This document shows positions 17,303-25,091 of a stretch of DNA of 64,000 bases, one piece after another. The stretch is from positions 9,648-73,647 of the forward strand of contig CAZVLA010000004.1 of the NCBI GenBank assembly GCA_964627805.1, read 5' to 3'. The notes beneath the pieces were generated by a model. It searched no databases. It was not told the origin of the DNA and saw only the letters and a program-made list of their open reading frames with translations. This DNA is from CAZAMI01 sp964627805. GTDB lineage: Archaea; Thermoproteota; Thermoprotei_A; Sulfolobales; NBVN01. Each line of letters starts with the position of its first letter. Positions within the stretch are counted from its first letter, which is position 1. Both the position numbers and the translations under genes were made by a program.

Positions 17303-17365
17303 TACATAGATGATGAAAGCCGGAGTGATGAATAGGGTGATTAGGCTGAGCTGCGCTGATTTGTA
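17303..17365 (+). ncRNA. Candidate C/D box guide sRNA
   Basis: In a 151-base gap I see an ATGATGA C box (17310-17316), an internal GTGATGA/GTGATTA zone (17325-17343) that could hold D' and C', and a CTGA D box (17356-17359). Four-base arms TACA (17303-17306) and TGTA (17362-17365) can close a terminal stem. A tatatat promoter element at about 17277-17284 sits roughly 26 bases before the stem. Size (about 60 nt) fits archaeal C/D sRNAs that guide 2'-O-methylation, but the internal boxes are imperfect. Confidence 0.35.
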
Positions 17366-17383
17366 AGGGTTTTAAGTAATCAA

Positions 17384-18520
17384 TTAACTTACCTCTTTGT
17401 AGGCTAAACCTAACGATTCGGCGAGTTCATAGGCCCTACGCATTTCCTCTCCACTCGGTCTTCGGGCTATGTCGCTGTATTCCTTCCTATACTTAAGTAC
17501 TAAGTACTCGGGCCTGTATTGGGCCATTACATTAACTAAGGCATGCTTACAGTTTACGGCTATCCACTTAAGTACTGGTTCAGTACAGCAGTTCAGATGA
17601 TTAGGTAGTACTAAGTGTCTAATGATGATGGGGTCGCCCTCCTTACATATTATGCTTAAGTTCCTAGTAACTACATTAAAGTAATTACTTACTTTAGATA
17701 GTCTTTCACCACAGGAATTATTACCGTACTTAAAGTCAGGTAGCCATATATCTATTAAGTCCTTAATTAGTTTAAGAGCTTCATTAGTTAAGTACATGTT
17801 GCTATTCCACAATTGCGGGACATTTACACGTACGTACTTAAGCGACGATATTATGGTATGTATATTAGGTGTGGGGTCACCACCAACGTGGTTTATGTTT
17901 CTAGCACCTTCAAACCTTAAATACTCTTGAATAGCCGCTAACTCCGTCGGAGTTACTTTAATCCCTGAGCGAGGATTAACTTGTGATATATCGTAATTTT
18001 GACAGTATACGCACTTGAAGTTACATCCACCGTAAAATATCGTACCACTAGGTACTAGGGGTGCCTCCTCACCCATATGTAGGAAGTACGACGATACGTA
18101 AGTATGTATGTCAATACTACAAGCACCTGACCTTAATCTCCTATCAATGCCGCATCTCCTCTCGCAGAACATGCATTCTCTAGTTATTCTCCAAGCAATC
18201 TCCTCCTTAATATCTATAAATGAGTACTTAGGGCTATCCATCTCCTCAACATCCTTAAGCGTTAAGTTACCTTCTCTAGCCTTACTAAGTAACTTAAGGA
18301 ACTCTCTCCTAACCTCTTCGTGGAGATTCCATAATTCATCGTAACTTAATTCCTTAGGGTTCTGTTCAGTACCTACCTTCTTAGCTATTAGGAACTTAGC
18401 TGGTGTTCTATTCTCCATAACTCTTCTATACCACTTAAGCCTATCATTAACTACTTTAGACCTCCATACATACTCGGCATCGGGTCTTACTACCCTCCAT
18501 AGCGCATTATTAAACCTCAT
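17384..18520 (-). CDS. Radical SAM protein, pyruvate-formate-lyase-activase-like
   Basis: A 378-residue radical SAM enzyme. The iron-sulfur motif is GGCNFKCVYCQNYD (CxxxCxxC), preceded by a second cysteine cluster, CMFCERRCG (about 127-135), and SGACSI. It resembles the archaeal PflA-related group whose substrates are unknown. The residues after the cluster (VGGDPTPNIHTI and the LPDFKYG strand) match the SAM-binding barrel of this group. A 120-residue N-terminal extension precedes the cysteine motifs. Transcribed leftward alone; the next upstream gene encodes the alkyltransferase 36 bp away, so the two may be co-transcribed. Confidence 0.88.
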   Translation of the reverse strand: MRFNNALWRVVRPDAEYVWRSKVVNDRLKWYRRVMENRTPAKFLIAKKVGTEQNPKELSYDELWNLHEEVRREFLKLLSKAREGNLTLKDVEEMDSPKYSFIDIKEEIAWRITRECMFCERRCGIDRRLRSGACSIDIHTYVSSYFLHMGEEAPLVPSGTIFYGGCNFKCVYCQNYDISQVNPRSGIKVTPTELAAIQEYLRFEGARNINHVGGDPTPNIHTIISSLKYVRVNVPQLWNSNMYLTNEALKLIKDLIDIWLPDFKYGNNSCGERLSKVSNYFNVVTRNLSIICKEGDPIIIRHLVLPNHLNCCTEPVLKWIAVNCKHALVNVMAQYRPEYLVLKYRKEYSDIARRPSGEEMRRAYELAESLGLAYKEVS

Positions 18521-18556
18521 ACTCCCGAGTAATGTAACGTAATAGTCTCTATAAAC

Positions 18557-18976
18557 TTAATGAAGTAGGACATCTTCTAAATTAATAACGTGTACCTCGC
18601 TGATTACTCTCCTACTACCTAACTTAGTGATTTTAACACCTTCAAGAGTAAGTAATTTCTCCTTAAATTCTGGGGAACTCCTTGAGTGTAGGGTGTAGCC
18701 ACCTAGTTCCATATTCGACTTAATCACTCGGTGACAGGGCACTACTATGGGTTTCTCATTACTTTTAAGCACGTTAGCCACGAACCTAGGACTTACTCCG
18801 AGAACCTTAGCTATCGACGAGTACGTAGTCACCTTACCTATAGGTACTAACTGAATAAGTGCGAAGATAAGTTCTCTTAAATAGCTCAGTACCTTACTAT
18901 GATCGCTTATTACCTCGTAGAAGTCATTACTAATAAACAAAACAATATGTTTTGATTTATGCTTTCTTTCCCTCAT
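18557..18976 (-). CDS. ogt: O6-alkylguanine-DNA alkyltransferase
   Basis: A 139-residue repair protein that moves an alkyl group from O6-guanine to its own cysteine. The active-site motif VPCHRVI is present, preceded by the DNA-binding helix-turn-helix (VTTYSSIAKVLGVSPRFVANVL, with its arginine). The LGGYT asparagine-hinge-side segment follows. It is short because the usual N-terminal domain is reduced to about 40 residues, as in other thermophilic archaeal forms. It sits in a compact leftward group with the small gene at 18989 and the radical SAM gene. Confidence 0.92.
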   Translation of the reverse strand: MRERKHKSKHIVLFISNDFYEVISDHSKVLSYLRELIFALIQLVPIGKVTTYSSIAKVLGVSPRFVANVLKSNEKPIVVPCHRVIKSNMELGGYTLHSRSSPEFKEKLLTLEGVKITKLGSRRVISEVHVINLEDVLLH

Positions 18977-18988
18977 TAACTACTATAC

Positions 18989-19213
18989 CTACTTACCCTC
19001 ACTACTCTCCATGGCTTTCTTAGCTTTTATTATTATGACTCCTTCCTGCTCCCTTCTCTCTACTATGAACTCTGTACCCCATTTCTCAACCATGTTCTTC
19101 GGAAGGTAAAGGTTCAGTGGTAGTGTGTAGTACTCGTATGTGTATACCTTACCCTTTACCACTTTCTTACCAATAACCTTTCTAGCAGTTGCTTCTCGAC
19201 GAGTAACGCTCAT
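18989..19213 (-). CDS. Small conserved protein, possibly AbrB-like
   Basis: A 74-residue protein with host codon use, 12 bp upstream of the alkyltransferase gene. The order KGKVYTYEYYTLPLNLYLPK, then NMVEKWGTEFIVERRE, then a last strand VIIIKAKK resembles the short beta-strand pattern of AbrB/SpoVT swapped-hairpin DNA-binding domains (LPKNMVEKWG is like the usual IPKxIxxxLG). I infer a transcription-factor-like role with modest confidence. No other motif is visible. Confidence 0.6.
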   Translation of the reverse strand: MSVTRREATARKVIGKKVVKGKVYTYEYYTLPLNLYLPKNMVEKWGTEFIVERREQEGVIIIKAKKAMESSEGK

Positions 19214-19323
19214 TCATCTCACCCTTTAAAGCTTGTAAAACTAAGTTATTAAGCTTCTGTTACATGAGTACTTTAAAATTCATTAATGAAGTATCATTAC
19301 CGAGATATAACAGTTAAACATTA

Positions 19324-20883
19324 TTAATCTTCATAGCTAAATGAAAATAGAGGTTCATCCTGTACATAGTTTTTACCCAGCTTTAAAGCAATTTCCGCTT
19401 TACTCAATTCGTAACCTAAATAAATTGCATGCTCCTTACTCAACCCTATATTTCTAATAACATATCTCCCTAAACTTAAGGCATCCTCTCCGGTAAATCT
19501 TATCATAACTTTGTTATTACTTCTTTTGTGTACATCAACTACAATCAATTTCTTCTTATGATCAACGTATATCCTTAAATAATATTCTCTATCTAGTACT
19601 GGCGGTACTTTACCTACGTTAACTACGTTAGTAATTGGTGATTGCCTAGGTACTTCAGCACTTCTAGGTCTCTTATCCTTAAGTATGAGTAAGTTTAAGT
19701 TAACATTTATTGGTGGGGATCTCCTAACGTAAGCCCTATAAATCATATTACGAGCTATGTATGCTTCCTTAATAGCGCCCTTAGCCTTGTAACTTTCCTC
19801 AGTTACTAACATATTACTGATGCCTAGCTCAAAGCCTAAGGTCATTAATGTAGCTATCACTCCATGCGAATCAACGTCCATTAACTCATAAACATTTGAT
19901 AGACCCATCATAAGCGGTACTCTCATGTTCTTAGATACGTATTTATACTTAATTATCGAATCTATTAAGCCAAGTAGCGGTGGCTTAAGGACTGCGTCGA
20001 TAATTATTTTATCAATACCTAAGGTGCTTAATTCTGTGATTATGGATTTAATATATGCTAAATTCTCAGCTATAACTACGATTGCCTTATCCTTTAACTC
20101 ACTTGAGTACTTTCTTATTAAGTCTATCCTATTAATTACGTCTAGATTCATTAGGATATCAACATCGCTTAGTAATGCGTCATCCCTAACTATTAAGTCT
20201 ATAGGTGCATCAATACCTATTAATAACTCACTATCGTAGCTCCTTATTTCCCTAATCAATTTACGTAGAGGAGCGGTGTCATAATTACCAGCTTCTAATC
20301 CAAGCACTATACCTTGATAATTATATCTTCTTAACTTATTCACTACATTCAATACCTCATTAAGGCCCTCCTTAATTTTATTCCTAACCACTACTTCGTA
20401 GAGTAAGTTAATGGGTGGGGGTCTTACTGGGAATTTAACACCCCTTAAGTAGAATGAAGTAGGTGATGTGCTTAATGCCTCACGCACCCTCTCATCATAT
20501 ACTTGCCTAAGGTAGTTCTCCATAACTTCATCAGCAGGCTTCTCTTTACTTAATCTACCACCGCTCATTATGTAATCTATAAGTACGGGGATGTCACCAG
20601 CGTATTTAGTGCCTTTGAAGACTTCAGCATTAACTACCCTCTCAATTAATTCAGTACTACCAACTACAAGTCCAGGTATGAGAATTATGTCAGCATCTCT
20701 CAAGATCCTCTTATAAGGATCCCTACTCAAGTAATTAGCTATGTCCTTGGTAGTAGCTAGGGAGGCTATAGGTACTTCCTCAAGAGTAATTACCTCTATA
20801 CTACAGTCACTCCTACGTAGATCCTTAACTATACTCCTCACTATATCACTAGCAGCTCTAGTAGTTACTAGTACGATCTTCAT
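19324..20883 (-). CDS. Dihydropteroate synthase-related protein
   Basis: A 519-residue protein of the archaeal DHPS-related family (a TIM-barrel related to pterin-binding enzymes). Residues about 1-150 form an N-terminal alpha/beta domain (KIVLVTTRAASDIVRSIV; ADIILIPGLVVGS). The barrel follows, with VLGLEAGNYDT, IGIDAPID, IIIDAVLKPP and PLMMGLSNVYELMDVDSHG. That last segment, with MGLSN and D-x-D, corresponds to the substrate-binding loop. A C-terminal domain of about 110 residues is unfamiliar. True folate synthesis is not demonstrated; a role in tetrahydromethanopterin or another pterin pathway is possible. Single leftward gene. Confidence 0.8.
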   Translation of the reverse strand: MKIVLVTTRAASDIVRSIVKDLRRSDCSIEVITLEEVPIASLATTKDIANYLSRDPYKRILRDADIILIPGLVVGSTELIERVVNAEVFKGTKYAGDIPVLIDYIMSGGRLSKEKPADEVMENYLRQVYDERVREALSTSPTSFYLRGVKFPVRPPPINLLYEVVVRNKIKEGLNEVLNVVNKLRRYNYQGIVLGLEAGNYDTAPLRKLIREIRSYDSELLIGIDAPIDLIVRDDALLSDVDILMNLDVINRIDLIRKYSSELKDKAIVVIAENLAYIKSIITELSTLGIDKIIIDAVLKPPLLGLIDSIIKYKYVSKNMRVPLMMGLSNVYELMDVDSHGVIATLMTLGFELGISNMLVTEESYKAKGAIKEAYIARNMIYRAYVRRSPPINVNLNLLILKDKRPRSAEVPRQSPITNVVNVGKVPPVLDREYYLRIYVDHKKKLIVVDVHKRSNNKVMIRFTGEDALSLGRYVIRNIGLSKEHAIYLGYELSKAEIALKLGKNYVQDEPLFSFSYED

Positions 20884-20964
20884 TACCCACCCACTACCTA
20901 GAAAAGCACTGATAAGCTTAAAACTACATAAGCCTATACAGAAAAGTTAGTTTGGTCAGTAGAG

Positions 20965-21255
20965 ATGGTCGAAAAGATACCCGCACTTGATTTAGAGGGT
21001 TTAGCAATAAATGGTCTAATAGAGTCTTTTGAATTACGTGAATGTAGGGAGTTAGGGAATGATTACGTTAAGGTAGTAGCTCAGTTAAAGAACGGGGTAC
21101 GTGTTGAAACCGAATGTGGTCCTAGGCAGAGGATTGGTAGGGTTTACTTAACGTTAGTTAAGTATAAAGACTGGGGTAAGTCGATAGTCCTTGAGGGAGT
21201 TTCAGAGGAGATGATGAGTGGTATTACATATGACCTAGACCTAGGGCAGGAATGA
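20965..21255 (+). CDS. Conserved hypothetical protein
   Basis: Unrecognised 96-residue protein starting with ATG about 80 bp from the divergent DHPS-related gene. It alternates strands and loops: LAINGLIESFELRE; DYVKVVAQLKNGVRVETEC; GRVYLTLVKYKDWGKSIVLEG. This suggests a small all-beta, OB- or PUA-like fold. Two cysteines (CREL, ETECG) are present but form no metal motif. It is followed closely by the zinc-ribbon gene on the same strand. Codon use is that of the host. Confidence 0.55.
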   Translation: MVEKIPALDLEGLAINGLIESFELRECRELGNDYVKVVAQLKNGVRVETECGPRQRIGRVYLTLVKYKDWGKSIVLEGVSEEMMSGITYDLDLGQE

Positions 21256-21335
21256 TTAAAACACCAGACGCTGACTTCAGGAGTCACTCCTCATTAATTA
21301 AACTAATTAAGCAGAGTGAAGTTGAGTAACGAAAA

Positions 21336-21345
21336 AGTTTTTAAC
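21336..21345 (+). promoter_or_regulatory. TATA-like element that decides the start of the zinc-ribbon gene
   Basis: A gtttttaacc element lies about 38 bases before the ATG at 21379. It falls inside the upstream extension of the reading frame, so the ATG rather than the GTG at 21316 is the likely start. Confidence 0.4.
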
Positions 21346-21378
21346 CTTCTAAGCTCACACCCACTGTCGGGTTGCAAG

Positions 21379-21672
21379 ATGAAGTTCTGTCCTAGGTGTG
21401 GATCGGTACTAATGCCCGTGAAGAGGGGCGATAAACTAGTATTGAAGTGCCCATCATGCGGGTATGAGGAGGAGGTCAGGGGTAATATTAAGAAAGACTA
21501 CACCATAGAGGCTAAGTCAAACGCAGAGAATAAGGTAAAGACAACATCAATAGTGAGTGAGGGTAGGGGAGGATTCAGGAGTCGTGAGGAGCTTGAGCAG
21601 GAGAAGGAGGAGTTCTACGAGGTATTCCTGGAGCTTATGGGTGGTGAAGAAGGAGGCGGGGAAGGAGAGTAA
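21379..21672 (+). CDS. TFS/RPB9 N-terminal zinc-ribbon protein with acidic tail
   Basis: A protein of about 97 residues beginning MKFCPRCGSVLMPVKRGDK followed by LKCPSCGYEEE. This is the N-terminal zinc ribbon shared by RPB9, archaeal TFS and RPA12. The C-terminal catalytic ribbon with its Asp-Glu dyad is missing. Instead there is a charged linker and a Glu/Gly-rich acidic tail (ELEQEKEEFYEVFLELMGGEE). It probably binds RNA polymerase or another partner rather than stimulating transcript cleavage. The full-length TFS is encoded at 48690-49034. An upstream GTG (21316) would add 21 residues, but a TATA-like element lies within that extension. Confidence 0.75.
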   Translation: MKFCPRCGSVLMPVKRGDKLVLKCPSCGYEEEVRGNIKKDYTIEAKSNAENKVKTTSIVSEGRGGFRSREELEQEKEEFYEVFLELMGGEEGGGEGE

Positions 21673-21742
21673 GGGGCAATAATACGCTTATTCACTTATC
21701 TTAGTTACTCCCATAACTCTAATTGAGTTAATGAGGCATTAC

Positions 21743-21748
21743 TTATAA
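21743..21748 (+). promoter_or_regulatory. TATA box for tRNA-Leu
   Basis: TTATAA is centred about 28 bases before the first base of the tRNA-Leu gene, the standard archaeal spacing. Confidence 0.5.
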
Positions 21749-21773
21749 CCCCCGACCCTAAAGAATGGTTGGC

Positions 21774-21876
21774 GCGGGGGTGCCCGAGCCAGGTCAAAGG
21801 GGTCGGGCTCAGGACCCTCAGGTGGGAGCCCCGATGGCAGAGGCCTGCGTGGGTTCAAATCCCACCCCCCGCACCA
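21774..21876 (+). tRNA. tRNA-Leu (CAG) with a short intron
   Basis: The acceptor stem GCGGGGG (21774-21780) pairs with CCCCCGC; discriminator A and an encoded CCA end at 21876. The anticodon stem TCGGG (21803-21807) pairs with CCCGA (21830-21834), leaving 22 bases instead of 7, so an intron of about 15 bases follows the anticodon CAG (21810-21812). GGGCT/AGCCC and ACC/GGT pairs around the junctions give a bulge-helix-bulge-like structure for the splicing endonuclease. The long variable arm is class II, as expected for Leu. The T arm has the canonical GGGTTCAAATCCC. Confidence 0.93.
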
Positions 21877-21881
21877 AAGAA

Positions 21882-22262
21882 TCACTGCTTACTTCTCTCA
21901 TCTCCACGCTTGATTGATTTAATCCTACGTACCTTCTCAATAATGTCTAAGTACTGACTTACTAAGTTAAGTACATCACTACTTACTGAATCCTTAGATA
22001 CTTCATTTATTAAGTTCAGTAGCTTATTTGACGCGATCTTCTCAACTAAGTCTAGCACAGCATTCGTTGTTACTTCAATTGCCTCCCGCTCATCTCTCAC
22101 TACCTTAACCTCACCGTGTATGGGGCATACTAAGCTGCCATCCTTCAACCTGAATAATGGTGAGTTACAGAGGGGGCATGACTGATCAAGCATTACAGCT
22201 CCTGAACGCATTAGTTCCGTCATTCTCTTTATTAGTTTTGCTCTATCAACACCTTCGCGCAT
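21882..22262 (-). CDS. Sjogren's/scleroderma autoantigen 1-like (UPF0148) protein
   Basis: A 126-residue member of the small archaeal family related to human autoantigen p27 (SSSCA1/ZNRD2). The diagnostic segment is MRSGAVMLDQSCPLCNSPLFRLKDGSLVCPIHG: a CPLC/CP zinc-binding part preceded by a helix with LIKRMTELM. The C-terminal half is helical and charged. Function in archaea is unknown. It converges on tRNA-Leu, ending 6 bases beyond the tRNA's CCA. Confidence 0.85.
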   Translation of the reverse strand: MREGVDRAKLIKRMTELMRSGAVMLDQSCPLCNSPLFRLKDGSLVCPIHGEVKVVRDEREAIEVTTNAVLDLVEKIASNKLLNLINEVSKDSVSSDVLNLVSQYLDIIEKVRRIKSIKRGDERSKQ

Positions 22263-22326
22263 ACATCGACCCCCAACTTAAATCCTTATTTATTCCTTTA
22301 TCTCTAACCCCAAGGGGTGGGAATTA

Positions 22327-22614
22327 GTGTCGCAACCACTGCCAATGGATAAGAAGTCACTTAATGAGGCTAAGATACTACAGGCTGTAAGGTTACTCAA
22401 TAGAATAATAGGTGACTCAAGTGTACCTAGGAACATAAGAAGGGCAGCTATCGAGGCTTTAAGAATGCTTCAGGACACAAGCTTATCACCAGGTGTTAGA
22501 GCAGCTAATGCTGTAGGTGTCCTAGACGAGGTTAGTCAAGACCCTAACATGCCAATGCATACTAGAACCATGATATGGAACATAATGGCAGTACTATCAA
22601 CTGTTAAGGACTAG
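22327..22614 (+). CDS. UPF0147 family helical protein
   Basis: A 95-residue all-helical protein of the archaeal UPF0147 family. Characteristic HEAT-like helices are visible: LLNRIIGDSSVPRNIRRAA, IEALRMLQDTSLSPGVRAAN and AVGVLDEVSQDPNMPMHTR. The spacing of short proline- and arginine-containing turns is typical of the family. No enzymatic motif. GTG at 22327 is the likely start; an ATG six codons later is possible. It precedes the FAU-1-like gene by 31 bp on the same strand, suggesting co-transcription. Confidence 0.88.
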   Translation: MSQPLPMDKKSLNEAKILQAVRLLNRIIGDSSVPRNIRRAAIEALRMLQDTSLSPGVRAANAVGVLDEVSQDPNMPMHTRTMIWNIMAVLSTVKD

Positions 22615-22645
22615 CTACACCAGTAATTATAGAGGTAGTGAGGGT

Positions 22646-24085
22646 GTGTATAGAGGTATGGTGGTAAGAGCTAGGGTTAGGGGAGTATATGCGACTGCAC
22701 TCTCAAAGATACTCAATGACCACGGCGTAGAGCTCGTAGATGTCAGCGAGGTAATAGCTGCTAGGTTAGGAATAGATACTAGGAGGGGGTTACCAGCCGA
22801 TGCTACCGTAAAGACCGATGATGCTGACCCATCACAAATACTGGTGCTTGGATTTCCAGAGAGCGTTAATTACATTACTGAGGTGATAGAGAATGAAGTA
22901 CCCTACGTAATAACCTTCAAACCCGAGATAGGTCTCTACTCAGCATTTAAGGCAGTCGTTAAGCGTAGGTCTGGCGGTGAGTGCTTTGTGGAGACACCAT
23001 TAGGTGATGCCGTGCTCGTTGACACTGACGAATGTAGTGAAGGGAGTGAGATACCCGTATCGGTTGTTAAAGTACCTATAAGACCTCATGAAAAACTCGT
23101 GGTCTCTGGTAGGGTGCGTGTTGTTGGTAAGTACGCGATAGTTAGTTACGGATCAGGGGTGTCGTTCAGTAGCTTCATAAGGAATAAGGATAGGATAGCT
23201 GAGTTACTAAGTATATCAGCCAAGTACTTAAGGGAGGGGTACGGGATAAGGTGGAGGAGTAATGCTGACGAAGCACCTCTAGACGATATAGTTTCTGAGT
23301 TACCTAATCTAGTTAAAGAGTTAGAAGAGTTAAAAAAGAAACTTGATGATGCTGAGCCACTCAAGGTTATCTATGATGGTGAGTACGTAAGGCTAATAGG
23401 TCTTACATATCCAGCTAAGGTATACTTAGACAGGATTAGAGAGGAGGTAACACCTACAACACCATATCATCACCTACTAAGGAGTTGCGACTCGCCTCAA
23501 GTTAATGGACTCGTCGACCTACTGGATATGATTTCTGAATTTATTAATAAGAGTAAGCTAGAGGCAGTTATTAGGAAGTGGATATGTAGGAGGTTAATTG
23601 ATAAGAGGGAAGTGATTCTTAATCACAAAAGACTAACTGGTAGGGATGTGATCCTAGGTAGGGGTAAGGTAGAGAGTTTCGACGCTGACGAAGATAAGGC
23701 TAAACTGGTGGTTAGGAGGAGTATAAAGTCAAGAGGTACATACGATGGTTTAGGCATTAAGAAGGAAGTAGGGGATGTAGCGTATACCGAAGTAGTTGAG
23801 GGTAGGTGGTTCATCATACATAGATACTACAGTAGGGACGGTAAGTTAAAGGGTATTTACATAAACATAAATACACCACCTGAGCTACTCCCTACAGGAT
23901 CAATAACGTACATTGACCTAGGCACAGATATAGTCAATGACGGTAGTGGCTGTAAGTTAATAGAGAGCAGCGACTTCAGGAAGTTAATAGAGCGTGAATT
24001 AATTAATGGCGACGTAATTAGGGCTGTAGCTTCATCCTTAAACGAAATACTCAATAATGCATGTCTAAAATCAGGGGAGCCTTAA
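22646..24085 (+). CDS. FAU-1-like RNA-binding protein / RNase E/G-type ribonuclease
   Basis: A 479-residue protein resembling archaeal FAU-1, an RNA-binding protein with ribonuclease activity on AU-rich RNA and rRNA precursors. The N-terminal part (MVVRARVRGVYATALSKIL...) has the RNase E/G-like arrangement with an S1-like insertion (VSGRVRVVGKYAIVSYG). The C-terminal 150 residues carry a DUF402-type beta-barrel (GTYDGLGIKKEVGD; VEGRWFIIHRYYS; LKGIYININTPPE; ITYIDLGTDIV). GTG start at 22646; an ATG at 22658 is possible. Located downstream of UPF0147. The assignment is from overall order and the C-terminal barrel. Confidence 0.72.
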   Translation: MYRGMVVRARVRGVYATALSKILNDHGVELVDVSEVIAARLGIDTRRGLPADATVKTDDADPSQILVLGFPESVNYITEVIENEVPYVITFKPEIGLYSAFKAVVKRRSGGECFVETPLGDAVLVDTDECSEGSEIPVSVVKVPIRPHEKLVVSGRVRVVGKYAIVSYGSGVSFSSFIRNKDRIAELLSISAKYLREGYGIRWRSNADEAPLDDIVSELPNLVKELEELKKKLDDAEPLKVIYDGEYVRLIGLTYPAKVYLDRIREEVTPTTPYHHLLRSCDSPQVNGLVDLLDMISEFINKSKLEAVIRKWICRRLIDKREVILNHKRLTGRDVILGRGKVESFDADEDKAKLVVRRSIKSRGTYDGLGIKKEVGDVAYTEVVEGRWFIIHRYYSRDGKLKGIYININTPPELLPTGSITYIDLGTDIVNDGSGCKLIESSDFRKLIERELINGDVIRAVASSLNEILNNACLKSGEP

Positions 24086-24086
24086 A

Positions 24087-24683
24087 TCAGTTTTTACATT
24101 CAAGAACCTTAATCACTAACTCGTATACCTCCTTAAAGACCTCATCAATAGTAGCTTCAGCATTAACAAGTACCAACTCACCATTATTGACTAATGACAG
24201 GTAGATCTCCCTTACTCTCCTAAGGACTGAGATGTCCTCTAAGTAGGAAAGTTTCCTTCCATTTTTTGATTTAATCCTACTAATTCCTATCTCAGGTCTT
24301 ACGTCCAAGTATATGGCTATGTTAGGCTTCACCGCAAATTTATTAAGGCTCCTTATCCACCGTACATCAGCTCCTCTAGCTCCTTGATAAGCTATTGATG
24401 AATAGAAATACCTATCGCAGATAATTACGTAACCACGCCTTAAGTTAGGTACTATAAAGTCCCTAACATGTACGTATCTATCAGCCGCCAGTAGTAAAGC
24501 TTCGATCTCAGCACCTAATCTTCTTCCATAGATCTCTATGAGATCTATAAATTCTTTATTTATGGGTTCATAGGTGTATACAGCCCTAATACCTCTACTC
24601 CTTAACTCCCGTAGAAGCATCTTAGAGATAGTGGTTTTACCTGATCCATCGATACCTTCAATAACTATTAACTTACCCGTCAA
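24087..24683 (-). CDS. tmk: Thymidylate kinase
   Basis: A 198-residue dTMP kinase of normal size. P-loop VIEGIDGSGKTTISK (7-21), the DR motif CDRYFYSSIAYQG with the catalytic Arg, and the lid segment SKNGRKLSYLED are visible. It phosphorylates dTMP to dTDP for DNA synthesis. It is the last gene of a leftward operon with acnX and ubiD, and its start overlaps the end of the AcnX small-subunit gene by 11 bp. Confidence 0.94.
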   Translation of the reverse strand: MTGKLIVIEGIDGSGKTTISKMLLRELRSRGIRAVYTYEPINKEFIDLIEIYGRRLGAEIEALLLAADRYVHVRDFIVPNLRRGYVIICDRYFYSSIAYQGARGADVRWIRSLNKFAVKPNIAIYLDVRPEIGISRIKSKNGRKLSYLEDISVLRRVREIYLSLVNNGELVLVNAEATIDEVFKEVYELVIKVLECKN

Positions 24684-25089
24684 TACTTAACACCTCATCC
24701 TCAATACATGCACTCACTGACCAATTCCTACCAGAACTACTAATTACATCCTCTAATCTACTGAAGTCATCCCTACTTAATTCGTAGAGGGGTATATCAG
24801 CAAGTACAGCACCTACAACAGTGACTACGTCACTCTTCGTTACGATTAACGCCTTAGGCTTATTGCCTTCAATATTTAATCCAAGTATCTTATACGAACC
24901 AACAGTACTTCCTATACCTCCTAAATAAACAAGTACTTTATTCTTCACGGATACGTCATTAAGTACAGTACCCCTCTTGGGATCTAAATCACCTAGGTAC
25001 GAAATAGGTTTATTAATAAAGACTAACTCACCGCAGATTCTGCGTTCCTTACTAGGTACTATAGCCTTAAGTCTCAACCTGAGGGGCAA
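24673..25089 (-). CDS. AcnX swivel-domain protein (phosphomevalonate dehydratase small subunit)
   Basis: A 138-residue AcnX-type swivel domain. The hallmark loop is GGIGSTVGSYKI, in which the serine lies in the active site, and SDVVTVVGAVLADIPL follows. In archaea the AcnX small and large subunits form phosphomevalonate dehydratase, which turns mevalonate 5-phosphate into trans-anhydromevalonate 5-phosphate in the modified mevalonate pathway. The large subunit is encoded directly upstream with a 2-bp gap, and the UbiD-type decarboxylase is one gene further, which strongly supports this role. Confidence 0.9.
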   Translation of the reverse strand: MPLRLRLKAIVPSKERRICGELVFINKPISYLGDLDPKRGTVLNDVSVKNKVLVYLGGIGSTVGSYKILGLNIEGNKPKALIVTKSDVVTVVGAVLADIPLYELSRDDFSRLEDVISSSGRNWSVSACIEDEVLSIDG

Positions 25090-25091
25090 TA

